Source: Bacteroides sp.
GTDB taxonomy: Bacteria; Bacteroidota; Bacteroidia; Bacteroidales; Bacteroidaceae
Length of the DNA stretch: 64,000 nucleotides
Direction: 5' to 3'
NCBI GenBank assembly: GCA_022648295.1
Contig: JALCME010000020.1
Span: 1 to 64,000 of the forward strand
The notes below the pieces were generated by a model. That model made no database searches. It had not been told where the DNA came from and was given only the letters and a program-made list of their open reading frames with translations. Below are positions 6,829 through 15,713 of the stretch, piece by piece (the stretch's first letter is position 1; each line of letters opens with the position of its first letter). The translations under genes and the position numbers were made by a program.

Positions 6829-8217
6829 ATGGACATCATTAATTGCATAAACAATGTATTATGGACCTATATCCTAATTGCAGTACTTCTGGGATGTGCA
6901 TTATGGTTCACCATAAAAACCAAGTTTGTACAGTTTCGTATGATAAGCGAAATGATACGCTTATTAGGAGAGTCAGCTGGAAAAAATAAAACCGGAGAAA
7001 AACACATTTCATCTTTTCAGGCATTTGCCATCTCAATTGCCAGCCGCGTAGGTACGGGAAATTTGGCAGGAGTAGCCACAGCCATTGCAGTAGGAGGACC
7101 GGGAGCTATATTCTGGATGTGGATCATCGCCCTCTTTGGTGCCTCCAGTTCCTTCGTAGAATCCACACTGGCCCAGTTATACAAGATAAAAGGGAAAGAC
7201 TCCTACATTGGAGGCCCCGCTTACTACATGCGCAACGGACTAAAGAAAGCATGGATGGGTAGCGTTTTTGCCGTTCTCATTACAATTACATTCGGCTTTG
7301 CCTTCAACTCTGTGCAGAGTAATGCTCTATGTGACGCCTTTGAACATGCATTTGGCTTCGATCATGCACTTGTTGGCTTTACTATTATGATAGCTACATT
7401 ACTCATTATTTTCGGAGGAGTACAACGCATTGCCAAAGTCAGCAGCATCATCGTACCCGTTATGGCACTGGGATACATCGTACTGGCTTTTATTGTGGTT
7501 CTCATGAATATTACCGAATTGCCTTCCGTAATCAAAATCATTATCAGTCATGCCTTCGGATGGCGAGAAGCTCTGGGAGGAGGCGTAGGGATAGCATTAA
7601 TGCAAGGCATTAAACGAGGACTATTCAGTAATGAAGCAGGAATGGGATCGGCGCCTAACGCCGCAGCAACCGCACATGTCACCCACCCTGTAAAGCAAGG
7701 TTTGATACAGACCCTGGGTGTATTCACCGATACCTTAATTATATGCACATGCACAGCTTTTATCATTCTATGCAGTGGAGTTCCATTGGACGGTTCCACA
7801 AATGGTGTACAGTTAACGCAAGATGCTTTGACCAATGAGATCGGTTCGGCCGGTAGCATATTTGTAGCTGTTGCCCTATTCTTCTTTGCATTCAGTAGTA
7901 TTTTAGGGAACTATTATTATGGTGAATCGAACATCCGTTACCTCACGCCGCATAAATATATACTGAACATATATCGCGTATTAGTAGGTGGAATGGTTTT
8001 ATTCGGTTCACTTACAACGTTGGAAACAGCCTGGGGACTGGCAGATATCACAATGGGACTAATGGCACTCTGCAACCTTATTGCCATTACCTTACTCGGC
8101 AAACAGGCTTTCAAATTATTAGATGACTACAGAATGCAAAAACGAGCCGGCATTAAAGACCCTATTTTCACAAAAGACCGGTTAAAAGAGATAGAAAATG
8201 ACTTGGAATGCTGGTAG
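6829..8217 (+). CDS. alanine/glycine:cation symporter (AGCS) family protein
   Basis: A 462-residue inner-membrane protein with about 10-11 hydrophobic segments. It carries AGCS family motifs: SSFQAFAISIASRVGTGNLA near the N-terminus, GGPGAIFWMW, and GIKRGLFSNEAGMGSAPNAA in the middle. It should import alanine or glycine with Na+ or H+. The ATG at 6829 fits the family; the longer frame needs TTG at 6787. No amino-acid catabolic gene is adjacent, so the substrate is by family only. Confidence 0.93.
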   Translation: MDIINCINNVLWTYILIAVLLGCALWFTIKTKFVQFRMISEMIRLLGESAGKNKTGEKHISSFQAFAISIASRVGTGNLAGVATAIAVGGPGAIFWMWIIALFGASSSFVESTLAQLYKIKGKDSYIGGPAYYMRNGLKKAWMGSVFAVLITITFGFAFNSVQSNALCDAFEHAFGFDHALVGFTIMIATLLIIFGGVQRIAKVSSIIVPVMALGYIVLAFIVVLMNITELPSVIKIIISHAFGWREALGGGVGIALMQGIKRGLFSNEAGMGSAPNAAATAHVTHPVKQGLIQTLGVFTDTLIICTCTAFIILCSGVPLDGSTNGVQLTQDALTNEIGSAGSIFVAVALFFFAFSSILGNYYYGESNIRYLTPHKYILNIYRVLVGGMVLFGSLTTLETAWGLADITMGLMALCNLIAITLLGKQAFKLLDDYRMQKRAGIKDPIFTKDRLKEIENDLECW

Positions 8218-8233
8218 AAAGCGAGTTATTTAT

Positions 8234-8241
8234 TACCTTTG
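8234..8241 (+). promoter_or_regulatory. candidate -7 promoter element for the 8272 gene
   Basis: TACCTTTG matches TAnnTTTG, 30 bases upstream of the ATG at 8272. Confidence 0.55.
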
Positions 8242-8271
8242 CATCCAACAAATCTGTAATGAACAAATATC

Positions 8272-8904
8272 ATGAGTATATTTACCAAACTGTTTAAAAG
8301 AAACTCCGGAGGACAATCTTCCAAGAACGTAGAGGATTTCGTTTCACTAACGCGCGTTTACTTCCAATCTGTAATTGCATCTAATTTAGGAATTACTAAT
8401 ATCCGCTTTGTGCCGGATGTAGCCAACTTTAAACGCCTGTTTAAAATACCAACCCAGGGAGGACGTTTAGGTCAGGCTGAAAAAACAGCCTCCCGTAAGA
8501 TGTTAATGCAGGATTATGGATTAAGTGAGAATTTCTTTAAAGAAATCGAAACATCGGTAAAGAAACACTGCCGCACACAAAACGATGTACAGGGTTACTT
8601 GTTCATGTATCAGGGATTTTCCAACGACTTAATGATGTTGATGGGTAACCTGATGCAGTGGAAGTTCCGCGTTCCTTCCATTTTTAAAGGAGCATTACGT
8701 GGCATGACTGAAAAAACCGTGCATGACATTTGCACCAAGACAGTATGGAAAAAGGATGACGTACATAAAACTGCGGCAAACGTCCGCCAATATAAAGAAC
8801 GGTTAGGCTATTCAGAACAATGGATGTCAGAATATGTATATAACGTTGTATTGTTAGCTAAGAAGGAACCTAAGAATAAAGCAGCAGAAGCTCAAAAAGC
8901 ATAA
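8272..8904 (+). CDS. conserved hypothetical protein, helical and basic
   Basis: A 210-residue soluble protein that I do not recognise. It is rich in lysine and predicted helices, with no signal peptide or membrane segment, and ends in an Ala/Lys-rich tail. It has its own promoter element (8234) and a strong terminator after its end (8977-9010), so it is a single-gene unit. Codon use is like its neighbours. No function is proposed. Confidence 0.8.
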   Translation: MSIFTKLFKRNSGGQSSKNVEDFVSLTRVYFQSVIASNLGITNIRFVPDVANFKRLFKIPTQGGRLGQAEKTASRKMLMQDYGLSENFFKEIETSVKKHCRTQNDVQGYLFMYQGFSNDLMMLMGNLMQWKFRVPSIFKGALRGMTEKTVHDICTKTVWKKDDVHKTAANVRQYKERLGYSEQWMSEYVYNVVLLAKKEPKNKAAEAQKA

Positions 8905-8976
8905 CAAAAAAGAATATATTTTTTAAAATAGTCTAATTGTTAGCGAAATAGAAATAAGTTTAAAGTAGCTTCCAAT

Positions 8977-9010
8977 AAAAAAGACGTAGGATTTCTTCTA
9001 CGTCTTTTTT
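8977..9010 (+). terminator. intrinsic terminator
   Basis: Perfect 13-bp stem (AAAAAAGACGTAG with CTACGTCTTTTTT) with an 8-base loop and a terminal T-run, 73 bases after the 8272 gene. The A-run on the other side would allow it to act in both directions. Confidence 0.9.
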
Positions 9011-9093
9011 ATTATATTTATGGAATCAAAGATACCTTCCATGCATCAAACAAATATTTTCACTCACTATAATAACTAAAAAAACAACCGCTT

Positions 9094-11190
9094 ATGAAAC
9101 AAAAGAAGATGCTTACGCTTACACTTTCCCAATTAAAACAACTTTACACAAATGAACTTCCGGAGATTGTTGCTATTGCCAGACAAAGCAATAATACAGA
9201 AAGCTTTAAAAAAAATCTCAAGAAATTCATTGCCAGCTATGATAGTATGAATAATGAAGCAACCGAGCAGATTCGAACCTTGATAGACTATGACGGCAAA
9301 GAAATACACGAACTCTCCACCGATAAACAAATCATTGTATCAACATTCTCCTCACTCTATAAATTTCTCACCGGAGAAGTAGAAGAGGATATGGAAACTG
9401 ATTGCTTCATAGATCTGTTCCAACAAATACAACGTACGTTGCACCCAGGAGGTCAGATTCCTTCTCCCCATAAAATAAAAGCATGGACAGAACGATGGGA
9501 AAGTGGCTTGGACGAGAAAGTACAAAATGTACGGAATAAAAACAAAGGACGGATTCTACATATATTGATACAAAAGATTGAACATAGGAAAAATACATCC
9601 TCTCGCTTTCGCTTCGAAGAAGGCATTAGCTACGAAGAAAAATACCGCATGGTTAATGAATGGTGGAATGATTTTCGGTTTCATCTTACCATGGCTATAA
9701 AAAGCCCTACAGAACTAAATCGCTTTTTAGGAAATTCTCTTTCTGCAGAGACAATGTACCTCCTCTCGCGAGCACGCAAAAAAGGAATGCCATTTTTCGC
9801 CACTCCTTATTACTTATCTCTTTTGAATTGTACAAAATCCGGTTACAATGACGATGCGATACGCAGTTATATTCTTTACTCCCCCCAATTGGTGGAAACC
9901 TATGGACAAATACAAGCCTGGGAACGGGAGGATATTGTAGAAGCCGGAAAGCCAAACGCCGCCGGATGGTTACTACCTGACGGGCATAATATCCATCGCC
10001 GTTATCCGGAAGTGGCCATACTCATTCCGGACACCATGGGACGTGCTTGCGGAGGTCTTTGTGCTTCTTGTCAACGCATGTATGATTTTCAAAGTAAGCG
10101 CCTCAATTTTGAGTTTATGACGCTACAACCCAAAGAAACATGGGAAAAAAAATTGCGTCGGTTGATGACTTATTTCGAAGAAGACACCCAACTACGTGAT
10201 ATTCTCATCACGGGAGGAGATGCCCTTATGAGCCAAAATAAGACATTAAAGTCCATCCTCAATGCAGTATATCGCATGGCAGCACGTAAACAAAAAGCAA
10301 ACCAGGACCGCCCCGAAGGAGAGAAATATGCCGAGCTGCAACGAGTTCGATTAGGAACTCGTTTGCCTGCTTACCTGCCAATGAGAATCAATGACGAATT
10401 AGTCGAAATATTACGTGATTTCAAAGAAAAAGCTTCAGCAATAGGCATTCGCCAATTTATCATTCAGACCCATTTTCAAACGCCACTGGAGATGACAACA
10501 GAAGCTAAAGAAGGTATCCGAAAGTTACTATCAGCCGGATGGCTCATCACTAATCAATTGGTATACAATGTAGCTGCTTCCCGCCGAGGACATACCACCC
10601 GCTTGCGACAGGTACTCAACCAACAGGGAGTGATTTGTTACTATACTTTCTCCGTTAAGGGATTTGAAGAAAACAATGCAGTCTTTACCCCAAACAGCCG
10701 GTCCATACAAGAGCAGGAAGAAGAAAGGTGCTTTGGCAAATTGACAAAAGAAGATGCACACTACCTCTCCACAGCACTCGAAATAACGCTTGATCCGGCA
10801 GAGTGCATTAATCAATTTCTGAAAATCCACCGGTTGCCCTTTCTTGCAACAGACCGTAATGTTCTCAACTTACCGGCCATTGGCAAAAGTATGACATTCA
10901 ACCTCATAGGGATAACCCCCGATGGTAAACGCATTCTTCGTTTTGAACACGACGGCACACGTCGGCACAGTCCCATTATTGACTTGTTAGGTCAAGTGTA
11001 CATTGTCGAAAATAAATCTATAGCGGCTTATTTGCGACAACTCCAAGGGATGGGAGAAGACGCGGAGGATTATGCAAGCATTTGGAATTACACCAAAGGC
11101 AAAACGGAACCCCGTTTCAGACTATATGAATATCCTGATTTTCCTTTTCATATTACAGAACGAATGAGTAATTTGGAGATCGCAGGATAA
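9094..11190 (+). CDS. KamA family radical SAM protein (lysine 2,3-aminomutase-like), long form
   Basis: A 698-residue enzyme. The radical SAM cluster ligands are C319, C323 and C326 in GRACGGLCASCQRMY, with LITGGDALMS after them. The C-terminal part resembles lysine 2,3-aminomutase, including a PAIGKSMTF segment where aminomutases carry the PLP-binding lysine in PGGGGK. The first 300 or so residues are an extension absent from classical KamA (about 420-470 residues) and are helical with no recognised domain. The cluster motif also differs from the usual CxxxCRxC. Substrate is uncertain, so lysine aminomutase should not be assumed. The uracil-DNA-glycosylase-like gene follows 41 bases downstream. 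Confidence 0.82.
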   Translation: MKQKKMLTLTLSQLKQLYTNELPEIVAIARQSNNTESFKKNLKKFIASYDSMNNEATEQIRTLIDYDGKEIHELSTDKQIIVSTFSSLYKFLTGEVEEDMETDCFIDLFQQIQRTLHPGGQIPSPHKIKAWTERWESGLDEKVQNVRNKNKGRILHILIQKIEHRKNTSSRFRFEEGISYEEKYRMVNEWWNDFRFHLTMAIKSPTELNRFLGNSLSAETMYLLSRARKKGMPFFATPYYLSLLNCTKSGYNDDAIRSYILYSPQLVETYGQIQAWEREDIVEAGKPNAAGWLLPDGHNIHRRYPEVAILIPDTMGRACGGLCASCQRMYDFQSKRLNFEFMTLQPKETWEKKLRRLMTYFEEDTQLRDILITGGDALMSQNKTLKSILNAVYRMAARKQKANQDRPEGEKYAELQRVRLGTRLPAYLPMRINDELVEILRDFKEKASAIGIRQFIIQTHFQTPLEMTTEAKEGIRKLLSAGWLITNQLVYNVAASRRGHTTRLRQVLNQQGVICYYTFSVKGFEENNAVFTPNSRSIQEQEEERCFGKLTKEDAHYLSTALEITLDPAECINQFLKIHRLPFLATDRNVLNLPAIGKSMTFNLIGITPDGKRILRFEHDGTRRHSPIIDLLGQVYIVENKSIAAYLRQLQGMGEDAEDYASIWNYTKGKTEPRFRLYEYPDFPFHITERMSNLEIAG

Positions 11191-11231
11191 TCCATGTGAT
11201 ATGAGCACGTATAAAAGAAGAACCGTAAATT

Positions 11232-11807
11232 ATGGAAATAGAGTTACATCCTTTAAAACCTTTTCTCCCGGCTAACGCCAGTTTATTAATGTTAGGAAGT
11301 TTTCCGCCTCAAAAGAAACGATGGTCAATGGATTTTTATTATCCTAATTGGAACAATGACATGTGGAGAATTACCGGACTATTATTTTTTAATGATAAAA
11401 CTCACTTCTTGAAAGAGGCGGAAAAAGCATTCGATAGAGAACGCATCATCCGTTTTCTATCAGAGACAGGCATTGCCTTATTCGACACAGCTTCCGCCAT
11501 ACGACGGTTACAAGACAATGCCTCCGACAAATTTCTAGAAATAGTGAAACCGACTGACATTAAAGAGCTTTTGCTTCAGCTCCCACACTGCAAAGCTATT
11601 ACCACAACTGGAGAGAAAGCGACTGAAACGATATGTGCACAATTTTCAATAGAGAAACCCAAGGTAGGAGATTACACTTCGTTTATTTATGAGGACAAGC
11701 CTATGCGTTTATATCGGATGCCATCCTCCTCAAGAGCATATCCATTAAGCTTAGAAAAAAAAGCGACGCTCTATCGCATTATGTATCAAGATTTACAGAT
11801 GTTATAG
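11232..11807 (+). CDS. uracil-DNA glycosylase family protein
   Basis: A 191-residue protein of the UDG superfamily (Mug/TDG-like branch). Motif A appears as LLMLGSFPPQKKRW near residue 19, followed by FYYPNWNNDMWR, and motif B as RMPSSSRAYP near residue 162. It probably removes uracil or other damaged bases from DNA, but activity in this branch is not established. It follows the KamA-like gene on the same strand. Length matches relatives. Confidence 0.82.
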   Translation: MEIELHPLKPFLPANASLLMLGSFPPQKKRWSMDFYYPNWNNDMWRITGLLFFNDKTHFLKEAEKAFDRERIIRFLSETGIALFDTASAIRRLQDNASDKFLEIVKPTDIKELLLQLPHCKAITTTGEKATETICAQFSIEKPKVGDYTSFIYEDKPMRLYRMPSSSRAYPLSLEKKATLYRIMYQDLQML

Positions 11808-11863
11808 CTGCAGAACGCCCTAAAATAAAGAAATGCAATCCTTGCAGAAATGAAAGATTGCAT

Positions 11864-11871
11864 TACCTTTG
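11864..11871 (+). promoter_or_regulatory. candidate tRNA-Trp promoter (-7 element)
   Basis: TACCTTTG fits TAnnTTTG, with a TTG 19 bases upstream (11842-11844) at the -33 position. It lies 25 bases before the tRNA. Confidence 0.6.
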
Positions 11872-11895
11872 CAGCCGCTAATACAGCGACTAAAC

Positions 11896-11968
11896 ACGGG
11901 AGTAGCTCAGTTGGTAGAGCACCGGTCTCCAAAACCGGGTGTCGGGAGTTCGAGCCTCTCCTCCCGTG
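11896..11968 (+). tRNA. tRNA-Trp (anticodon CCA)
   Basis: A 73-base cloverleaf: acceptor stem ACGGGAG/CTCCCGT, D arm GCTC...GAGC, anticodon stem CCGGT/ACCGG with loop CTCCAAA (anticodon CCA), T arm GGGAG-TTCGAGC-CTCTC, and discriminator G, which is typical for tRNA-Trp. The full CCA tail is not encoded. Confidence 0.97.
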
Positions 11969-11978
11969 CATAGATAAA

Positions 11979-12009
11979 TAGCTGCAAATGAAAAGTTTGC
12001 AGCTATTAT
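11979..12009 (+). terminator. hairpin after tRNA-Trp, likely terminator
   Basis: Perfect 10-bp stem (TAGCTGCAAA with TTTGCAGCTA) followed by TTATT, 10 bases after the tRNA. Confidence 0.6.
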
Positions 12010-12082
12010 TAGTTTATAGGTCAGGAAAATTCTGACATTAAATTGGAGAAATCTCACGAAATACATTCATTGAGTACGGACG

Positions 12083-13525
12083 CTACTTCAATGACACTGT
12101 TTGGCTAAATGTCTGTCCAAAGCGGTTGATTGCAACAATCTTAGCTGTCACAGCTCCTTCCGAAGGACGCACCCGAAATAGATGTAAAGTATGGTAGTTC
12201 GTTTTCTTGCCTTTTTTCATTGTGATATAATTTTGGTCTTCATCAGCAAACTCTTCTAACACCCCGGGTTTCTCTACTCCATTCTCATAATAAGATAATT
12301 TCCATGCCGGATCATAATCCCAAACATTTACCACTAAGAAGTCCGGCTGGCTCTCAAATTCACCGGGCTTATACACATAAAATTGATAATCCAAAGGCCG
12401 ACCTGTTGCTTTGTATTGCCAGGAAACCTGGTCACCATTTACCTGAACAATCAGATAACCATTGGGAGCACCACAGCGATTTACTTCTCCTGCCCACCAG
12501 GCACCACAGGCAGCACCAATATTGTGTTCATAAATATCCGGACTGACCACTCTGTTCTCGTAATAATGCGTATGTCCATCAAAGATATGCACCTTATAAT
12601 TTTTCAATATACCATATAATTCCTCAGCATTACGAATGTTTCCTCCCGTAGTGGAACGATTATAAGCCGGAGCATGCAAATTAAGGAAAACAGTAGAACC
12701 GGGGCTCACATAACTAAGGTCTTTCTTCAACCACTCTAATTGTTCAGGAGTAAACTCTTCCACATATTTTCGTTGGCCTTCATAATCAATGTCTTTCATT
12801 GATATGATATGTACCTTACCTACATTAAAAGAATAATCTGTTGGGCCAAAATTATCATTAAACACGTGTTCACCATAATTACTCTTATTTTCCGACTGAC
12901 TTAATGCCGGATACAGCAAATCAAAATCATGATTTCCTATCGTATGATACATTGTTATTGGCAAAGAAGATATTGCTTCTTTATAACCATCAAAAAGAGG
13001 CATGGCATCCCACACTATATCACCTAAAACCATCCCATAGACTGGTTCCGAAGAGAACTGTCCCAATGTTTCTGCCAAGTCTGGAACCGTTTCTTTACGA
13101 AAGCGCTCTAACTGCCATTCATTTTTCACCTGAGGATCGGAAATTGTAATAAAAGCAAAACGTTCGGCCGGTTGTTGTTTGACTAGCTGAAAATTACAAC
13201 GATTTTTTTTCTTCGTCGTATCCAGACGAGCATAATAGCCGGTAGGCAAAGCTTTCTCAACCGGCGCTTTATAAAATGTAGGAACAGAAAGATAGACAAA
13301 CTTCGACTGACTGGGATCAGAAACCAACTGATAATATCCTTTGGCATCAGTCTGGGTAAAATTCACCCCATCAGTAACCACCACTCCGGTTATGGGAATT
13401 TTCTGTGTATCCGTCACCACTCCTTTTACAATAATTTCTTTTTTAACTGGCTGATCAGCAGCCAACAAATAACCTGTAGAGAAAGTCAACAGGAACAATA
13501 GAGATAAAAAACGAACTGATTTCAT
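12083..13525 (-). CDS. secreted calcineurin-like metallophosphoesterase (MetallophosN/C type)
   Basis: A 480-residue exported protein. A signal peptide ends near residue 22; residues 30-115 form a carboxypeptidase-regulatory-like (MetallophosN) domain; the catalytic domain shows ISDPQ (D130), GDIVWD, GNHDFD, NLHAP and GHTH; a MetallophosC domain follows. It should hydrolyse a phosphate ester in the periplasm or outside the cell. The first motif has D-x-Q where classical calcineurin-like enzymes have D-x-H. Two paralogs lie in the polysaccharide locus (38576 and 43229), but this copy stands alone beside tRNA-Trp. Substrate unknown. Confidence 0.9.
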   Translation of the reverse strand: MKSVRFLSLLFLLTFSTGYLLAADQPVKKEIIVKGVVTDTQKIPITGVVVTDGVNFTQTDAKGYYQLVSDPSQSKFVYLSVPTFYKAPVEKALPTGYYARLDTTKKKNRCNFQLVKQQPAERFAFITISDPQVKNEWQLERFRKETVPDLAETLGQFSSEPVYGMVLGDIVWDAMPLFDGYKEAISSLPITMYHTIGNHDFDLLYPALSQSENKSNYGEHVFNDNFGPTDYSFNVGKVHIISMKDIDYEGQRKYVEEFTPEQLEWLKKDLSYVSPGSTVFLNLHAPAYNRSTTGGNIRNAEELYGILKNYKVHIFDGHTHYYENRVVSPDIYEHNIGAACGAWWAGEVNRCGAPNGYLIVQVNGDQVSWQYKATGRPLDYQFYVYKPGEFESQPDFLVVNVWDYDPAWKLSYYENGVEKPGVLEEFADEDQNYITMKKGKKTNYHTLHLFRVRPSEGAVTAKIVAINRFGQTFSQTVSLK

Positions 13526-13791
13526 ATTGATAGTATTCTAATTTGTCGTAAAATAAAGCATAAAAACAAAACTGCTTATTGCATCGCTATTACATTTATA
13601 TAACAAACAAACTTTTTACCCGTTATAAGCTCCCATATCTATAATATAGACCAAGTTTTGAAGATCAAGACAAGTATGAACTTATTTAATAAACTACCCA
13701 ATCACTCTTTTAATAACTTTGTTTGAAAGTGCTAAACGAAGATAAACACCTGAGAAAGCCGGCTCTTAAACGAGAACTATTCGCTCTAATG

Positions 13792-14337
13792 TCATTTCAT
13801 ACCAATCAATTTATGTGTTTGCAAGCTTAATCGCCATTTGGGATGTTCCATCACACAAGCTACAGTTTCTTCCGTATTACTACAGGAGCAAGGCTGCAAA
13901 AAGAAATGTTCAGCGGGAAGAAACTCATAGACAGTAATATCCTGTCCCTCATAAACCACTTTCACCTCATCCATACGGGTAAGACCTAGTTTCACTCCCT
14001 GCTTAGGCGAACAAGTAACCCAATCAATATTGTCCGGTAACGGATTAGTCCCATTTGTTTCTATACAAACATACTTTCCCTCTTGATGAAGGCGATCCAC
14101 AAACTCGCTGTCAATGAAAAGAGAAGGTTCTCCACCTGTTAAAATAACCGCAACAGCAGGGTACTTTCGTACTTCCGCTATAATTTCATCATCAGACATC
14201 ATACTCCCCTCCTCATGATAGGTATCACAAAAAGAGCATTTCAAATTACAACCGGAAAAACGAATAAAGACAGACGGTGTGCCCGTATAATATCCTTCAC
14301 CTTGCAGGCTGTAAAATATCTCATTAATCTTTCTCAT
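13792..14337 (-). CDS. queE: 7-carboxy-7-deazaguanine synthase QueE
   Basis: A 181-residue radical SAM enzyme. The cluster ligands are C30, C34 and C37 in FSGCNLKCSFCDT; the N-terminus EIFYSLQGEGYYTGTPSVFIR and the ILTGGEPSL motif are diagnostic. It converts 6-carboxytetrahydropterin to 7-carboxy-7-deazaguanine in queuosine synthesis. It starts inside the last codons of queD (14-base overlap), so the two are translationally coupled. Length is typical of the short Bacteroidetes form. Confidence 0.95.
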   Translation of the reverse strand: MRKINEIFYSLQGEGYYTGTPSVFIRFSGCNLKCSFCDTYHEEGSMMSDDEIIAEVRKYPAVAVILTGGEPSLFIDSEFVDRLHQEGKYVCIETNGTNPLPDNIDWVTCSPKQGVKLGLTRMDEVKVVYEGQDITVYEFLPAEHFFLQPCSCSNTEETVACVMEHPKWRLSLQTHKLIGMK

Positions 14338-14656
14338 AAACAGCTATATTAGCTTCAGACTCCTGCACACTAACTTTAAAGCAAGTGGGAATCTGCTCAC
14401 AAATCCAACGAGCTATATTTTCGGCGGTAGGATTAAAAGAAAGTATTTCATTAAGATTATGATGATCAAGCTTTTCTTTTACCAGTTCTTTAATCTGACT
14501 AAAATCCACGACCATTCCGTTTTCATTTAATTCCGCAGAACGACAATAAACGGTAATAATCCAATTGTGACCGTGCAAATTTTCACATTTGCTCCGGTAA
14601 GAAAGATGCAAGCAATGAGATGCCGACACTTCCATACGTTTGATGACTGTGTACAT
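14324..14656 (-). CDS. queD: 6-carboxytetrahydropterin synthase QueD
   Basis: A 110-residue member of the PTPS/QueD family. Zinc ligands are H14, H28 and H30 (SASHCLHL and NLHGHNW), and C24 is the likely catalytic cysteine. It turns dihydroneopterin triphosphate into 6-carboxytetrahydropterin, the substrate of QueE, which follows with a 14-base overlap. A promoter element lies about 65 bases upstream. I saw no clear preQ1 riboswitch in the leader. queC is not in the window. Confidence 0.95.
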   Translation of the reverse strand: MYTVIKRMEVSASHCLHLSYRSKCENLHGHNWIITVYCRSAELNENGMVVDFSQIKELVKEKLDHHNLNEILSFNPTAENIARWICEQIPTCFKVSVQESEANIAVYEKD

Positions 14657-14721
14657 AACTTTGACTTATTTGTGCTAATTAAACAATTGTTTTCCGCACC
14701 TAATGTCACCTCGGTACATTG

Positions 14722-14729
14722 CAAAAATA
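14722..14729 (-). promoter_or_regulatory. candidate -7 promoter element for queD-queE
   Basis: Minus strand reads TATTTTTG (TAnnTTTG), 66 bases upstream of the queD ATG. Confidence 0.45.
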
Positions 14730-14827
14730 CTAAAAAACCAAGAACGGGGTCAATAAAAGACTATTAATTTATAGACACACCGAAGATTAGCAATCATCCA
14801 CTAACCTTAACTATTAAAAATATAAGA

Positions 14828-15409
14828 TTAAACTTCTTTCTTTAGCTCATTAAAGAAATGATCCAAACCCTTACGAGCATCGGCTAATTTATCTTCCCAA
14901 TGCTTCACTGAATTTTGTCCTATCACATCAGTTACATACTTCACTGCAATAAATGGAATATTTTTAGCACGGCAAACCAAAGCCTGAGCGTAAGCTTCCA
15001 TATCTACTACATCTCCCTTTACATGCTCTAACTCTGTAAGAAAAGAATCACCGGTATTACAAATACCAGATTCCGTCCAATGCCCGCAATAGCCTTTTTC
15101 AGCCAAAAGCGTAGATGAATCAATTTCGCTTTCCACCCCTAAATCAGCTAATTTCTGCATATCTCTATCCACAAAATAACGACAGACAAAGATGTCACCA
15201 ACCTGATGATGAATAGCTCCGGCTGTGCCGATATTAATCACCAGATCCGGTTGACCATGATTGATTGCTTCCGAAAGATAAAAAGCAGATTTTACCTTGC
15301 CTATTCCCGTACGTAAATAACCGATTTGCACTTCTTCGCCATCTTTAACTCCGGGAAATCTTAATTCTGTAAATTCCTCTTGCACGGCATAAGTCACTAA
15401 GATTCTCAT
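14828..15409 (-). CDS. 5'-methylthioadenosine/S-adenosylhomocysteine nucleosidase-like protein
   Basis: A 193-residue protein of the nucleoside phosphorylase superfamily. It shows LVINIGTAGAIH, DIFVCRYFVDRD and VVDMEAYAQALVC motifs; the VDMEA glutamate binds ribose in MTA/SAH nucleosidases, and a KYVTDVIGQNS segment follows. It likely cleaves a purine nucleoside, perhaps in methionine salvage. It is shorter than the usual 230 residues, so substrate is not certain. It is the third gene of an operon with a membrane protein and a winged-helix regulator; only 7 bases separate it from the regulator. Confidence 0.8.
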   Translation of the reverse strand: MRILVTYAVQEEFTELRFPGVKDGEEVQIGYLRTGIGKVKSAFYLSEAINHGQPDLVINIGTAGAIHHQVGDIFVCRYFVDRDMQKLADLGVESEIDSSTLLAEKGYCGHWTESGICNTGDSFLTELEHVKGDVVDMEAYAQALVCRAKNIPFIAVKYVTDVIGQNSVKHWEDKLADARKGLDHFFNELKKEV

Positions 15410-15416
15410 ATCATTC

Positions 15417-15701
15417 CTATTTAATTATATATGTTTTTAAAGCTTCCACATACTCTTCAAAAGCATCAATGCCCTTCGGAGTAATTTTACAAAGTGTACA
15501 AGGCATTTTTCCCCTAAAAATTTTCCTTATTTTTACATAACCTGCTTTTCCCAATTTATCTATCTGCACACTAAGATTCCCAGCCGTAGCTCCTGTTTGC
15601 TGCCGTATGTAGACAAAATCAGCTTCTTCCACACTTATAAGAAGAGAGACTATAGCCAACCTCAACTCAGAGTGAAGCAAAGGATTCAATTCTTTAAACA
15701 T
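15417..15701 (-). CDS. winged-helix transcriptional regulator (MarR/HTH_34-like)
   Basis: A 94-residue protein with a single winged-helix domain: LLHSELRLAIVSLLI, then FVYIRQQTGATAGNLSVQID as the recognition region, and a wing around KIRKIFRGKMPCTLCKIT. This resembles the small HTH_34 family, often partnered with a membrane protein as here. It starts 12 bases after the membrane protein gene. A 7-bp inverted repeat near the operon promoter (16452-16471) is a candidate operator. It may use the two cysteines (CTLC) for sensing; that is speculation. Confidence 0.85.
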   Translation of the reverse strand: MFKELNPLLHSELRLAIVSLLISVEEADFVYIRQQTGATAGNLSVQIDKLGKAGYVKIRKIFRGKMPCTLCKITPKGIDAFEEYVEALKTYIIK

Positions 15702-15713
15702 AACTACAACTTT

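Noticed and set aside
11786..11971. 61-residue minus-strand ORF
   Set aside because: It is antisense to tRNA-Trp, a familiar false ORF.
14657..14827. preQ1 riboswitch upstream of queD
   Set aside because: No recognisable pseudoknot or conserved element was seen by eye.
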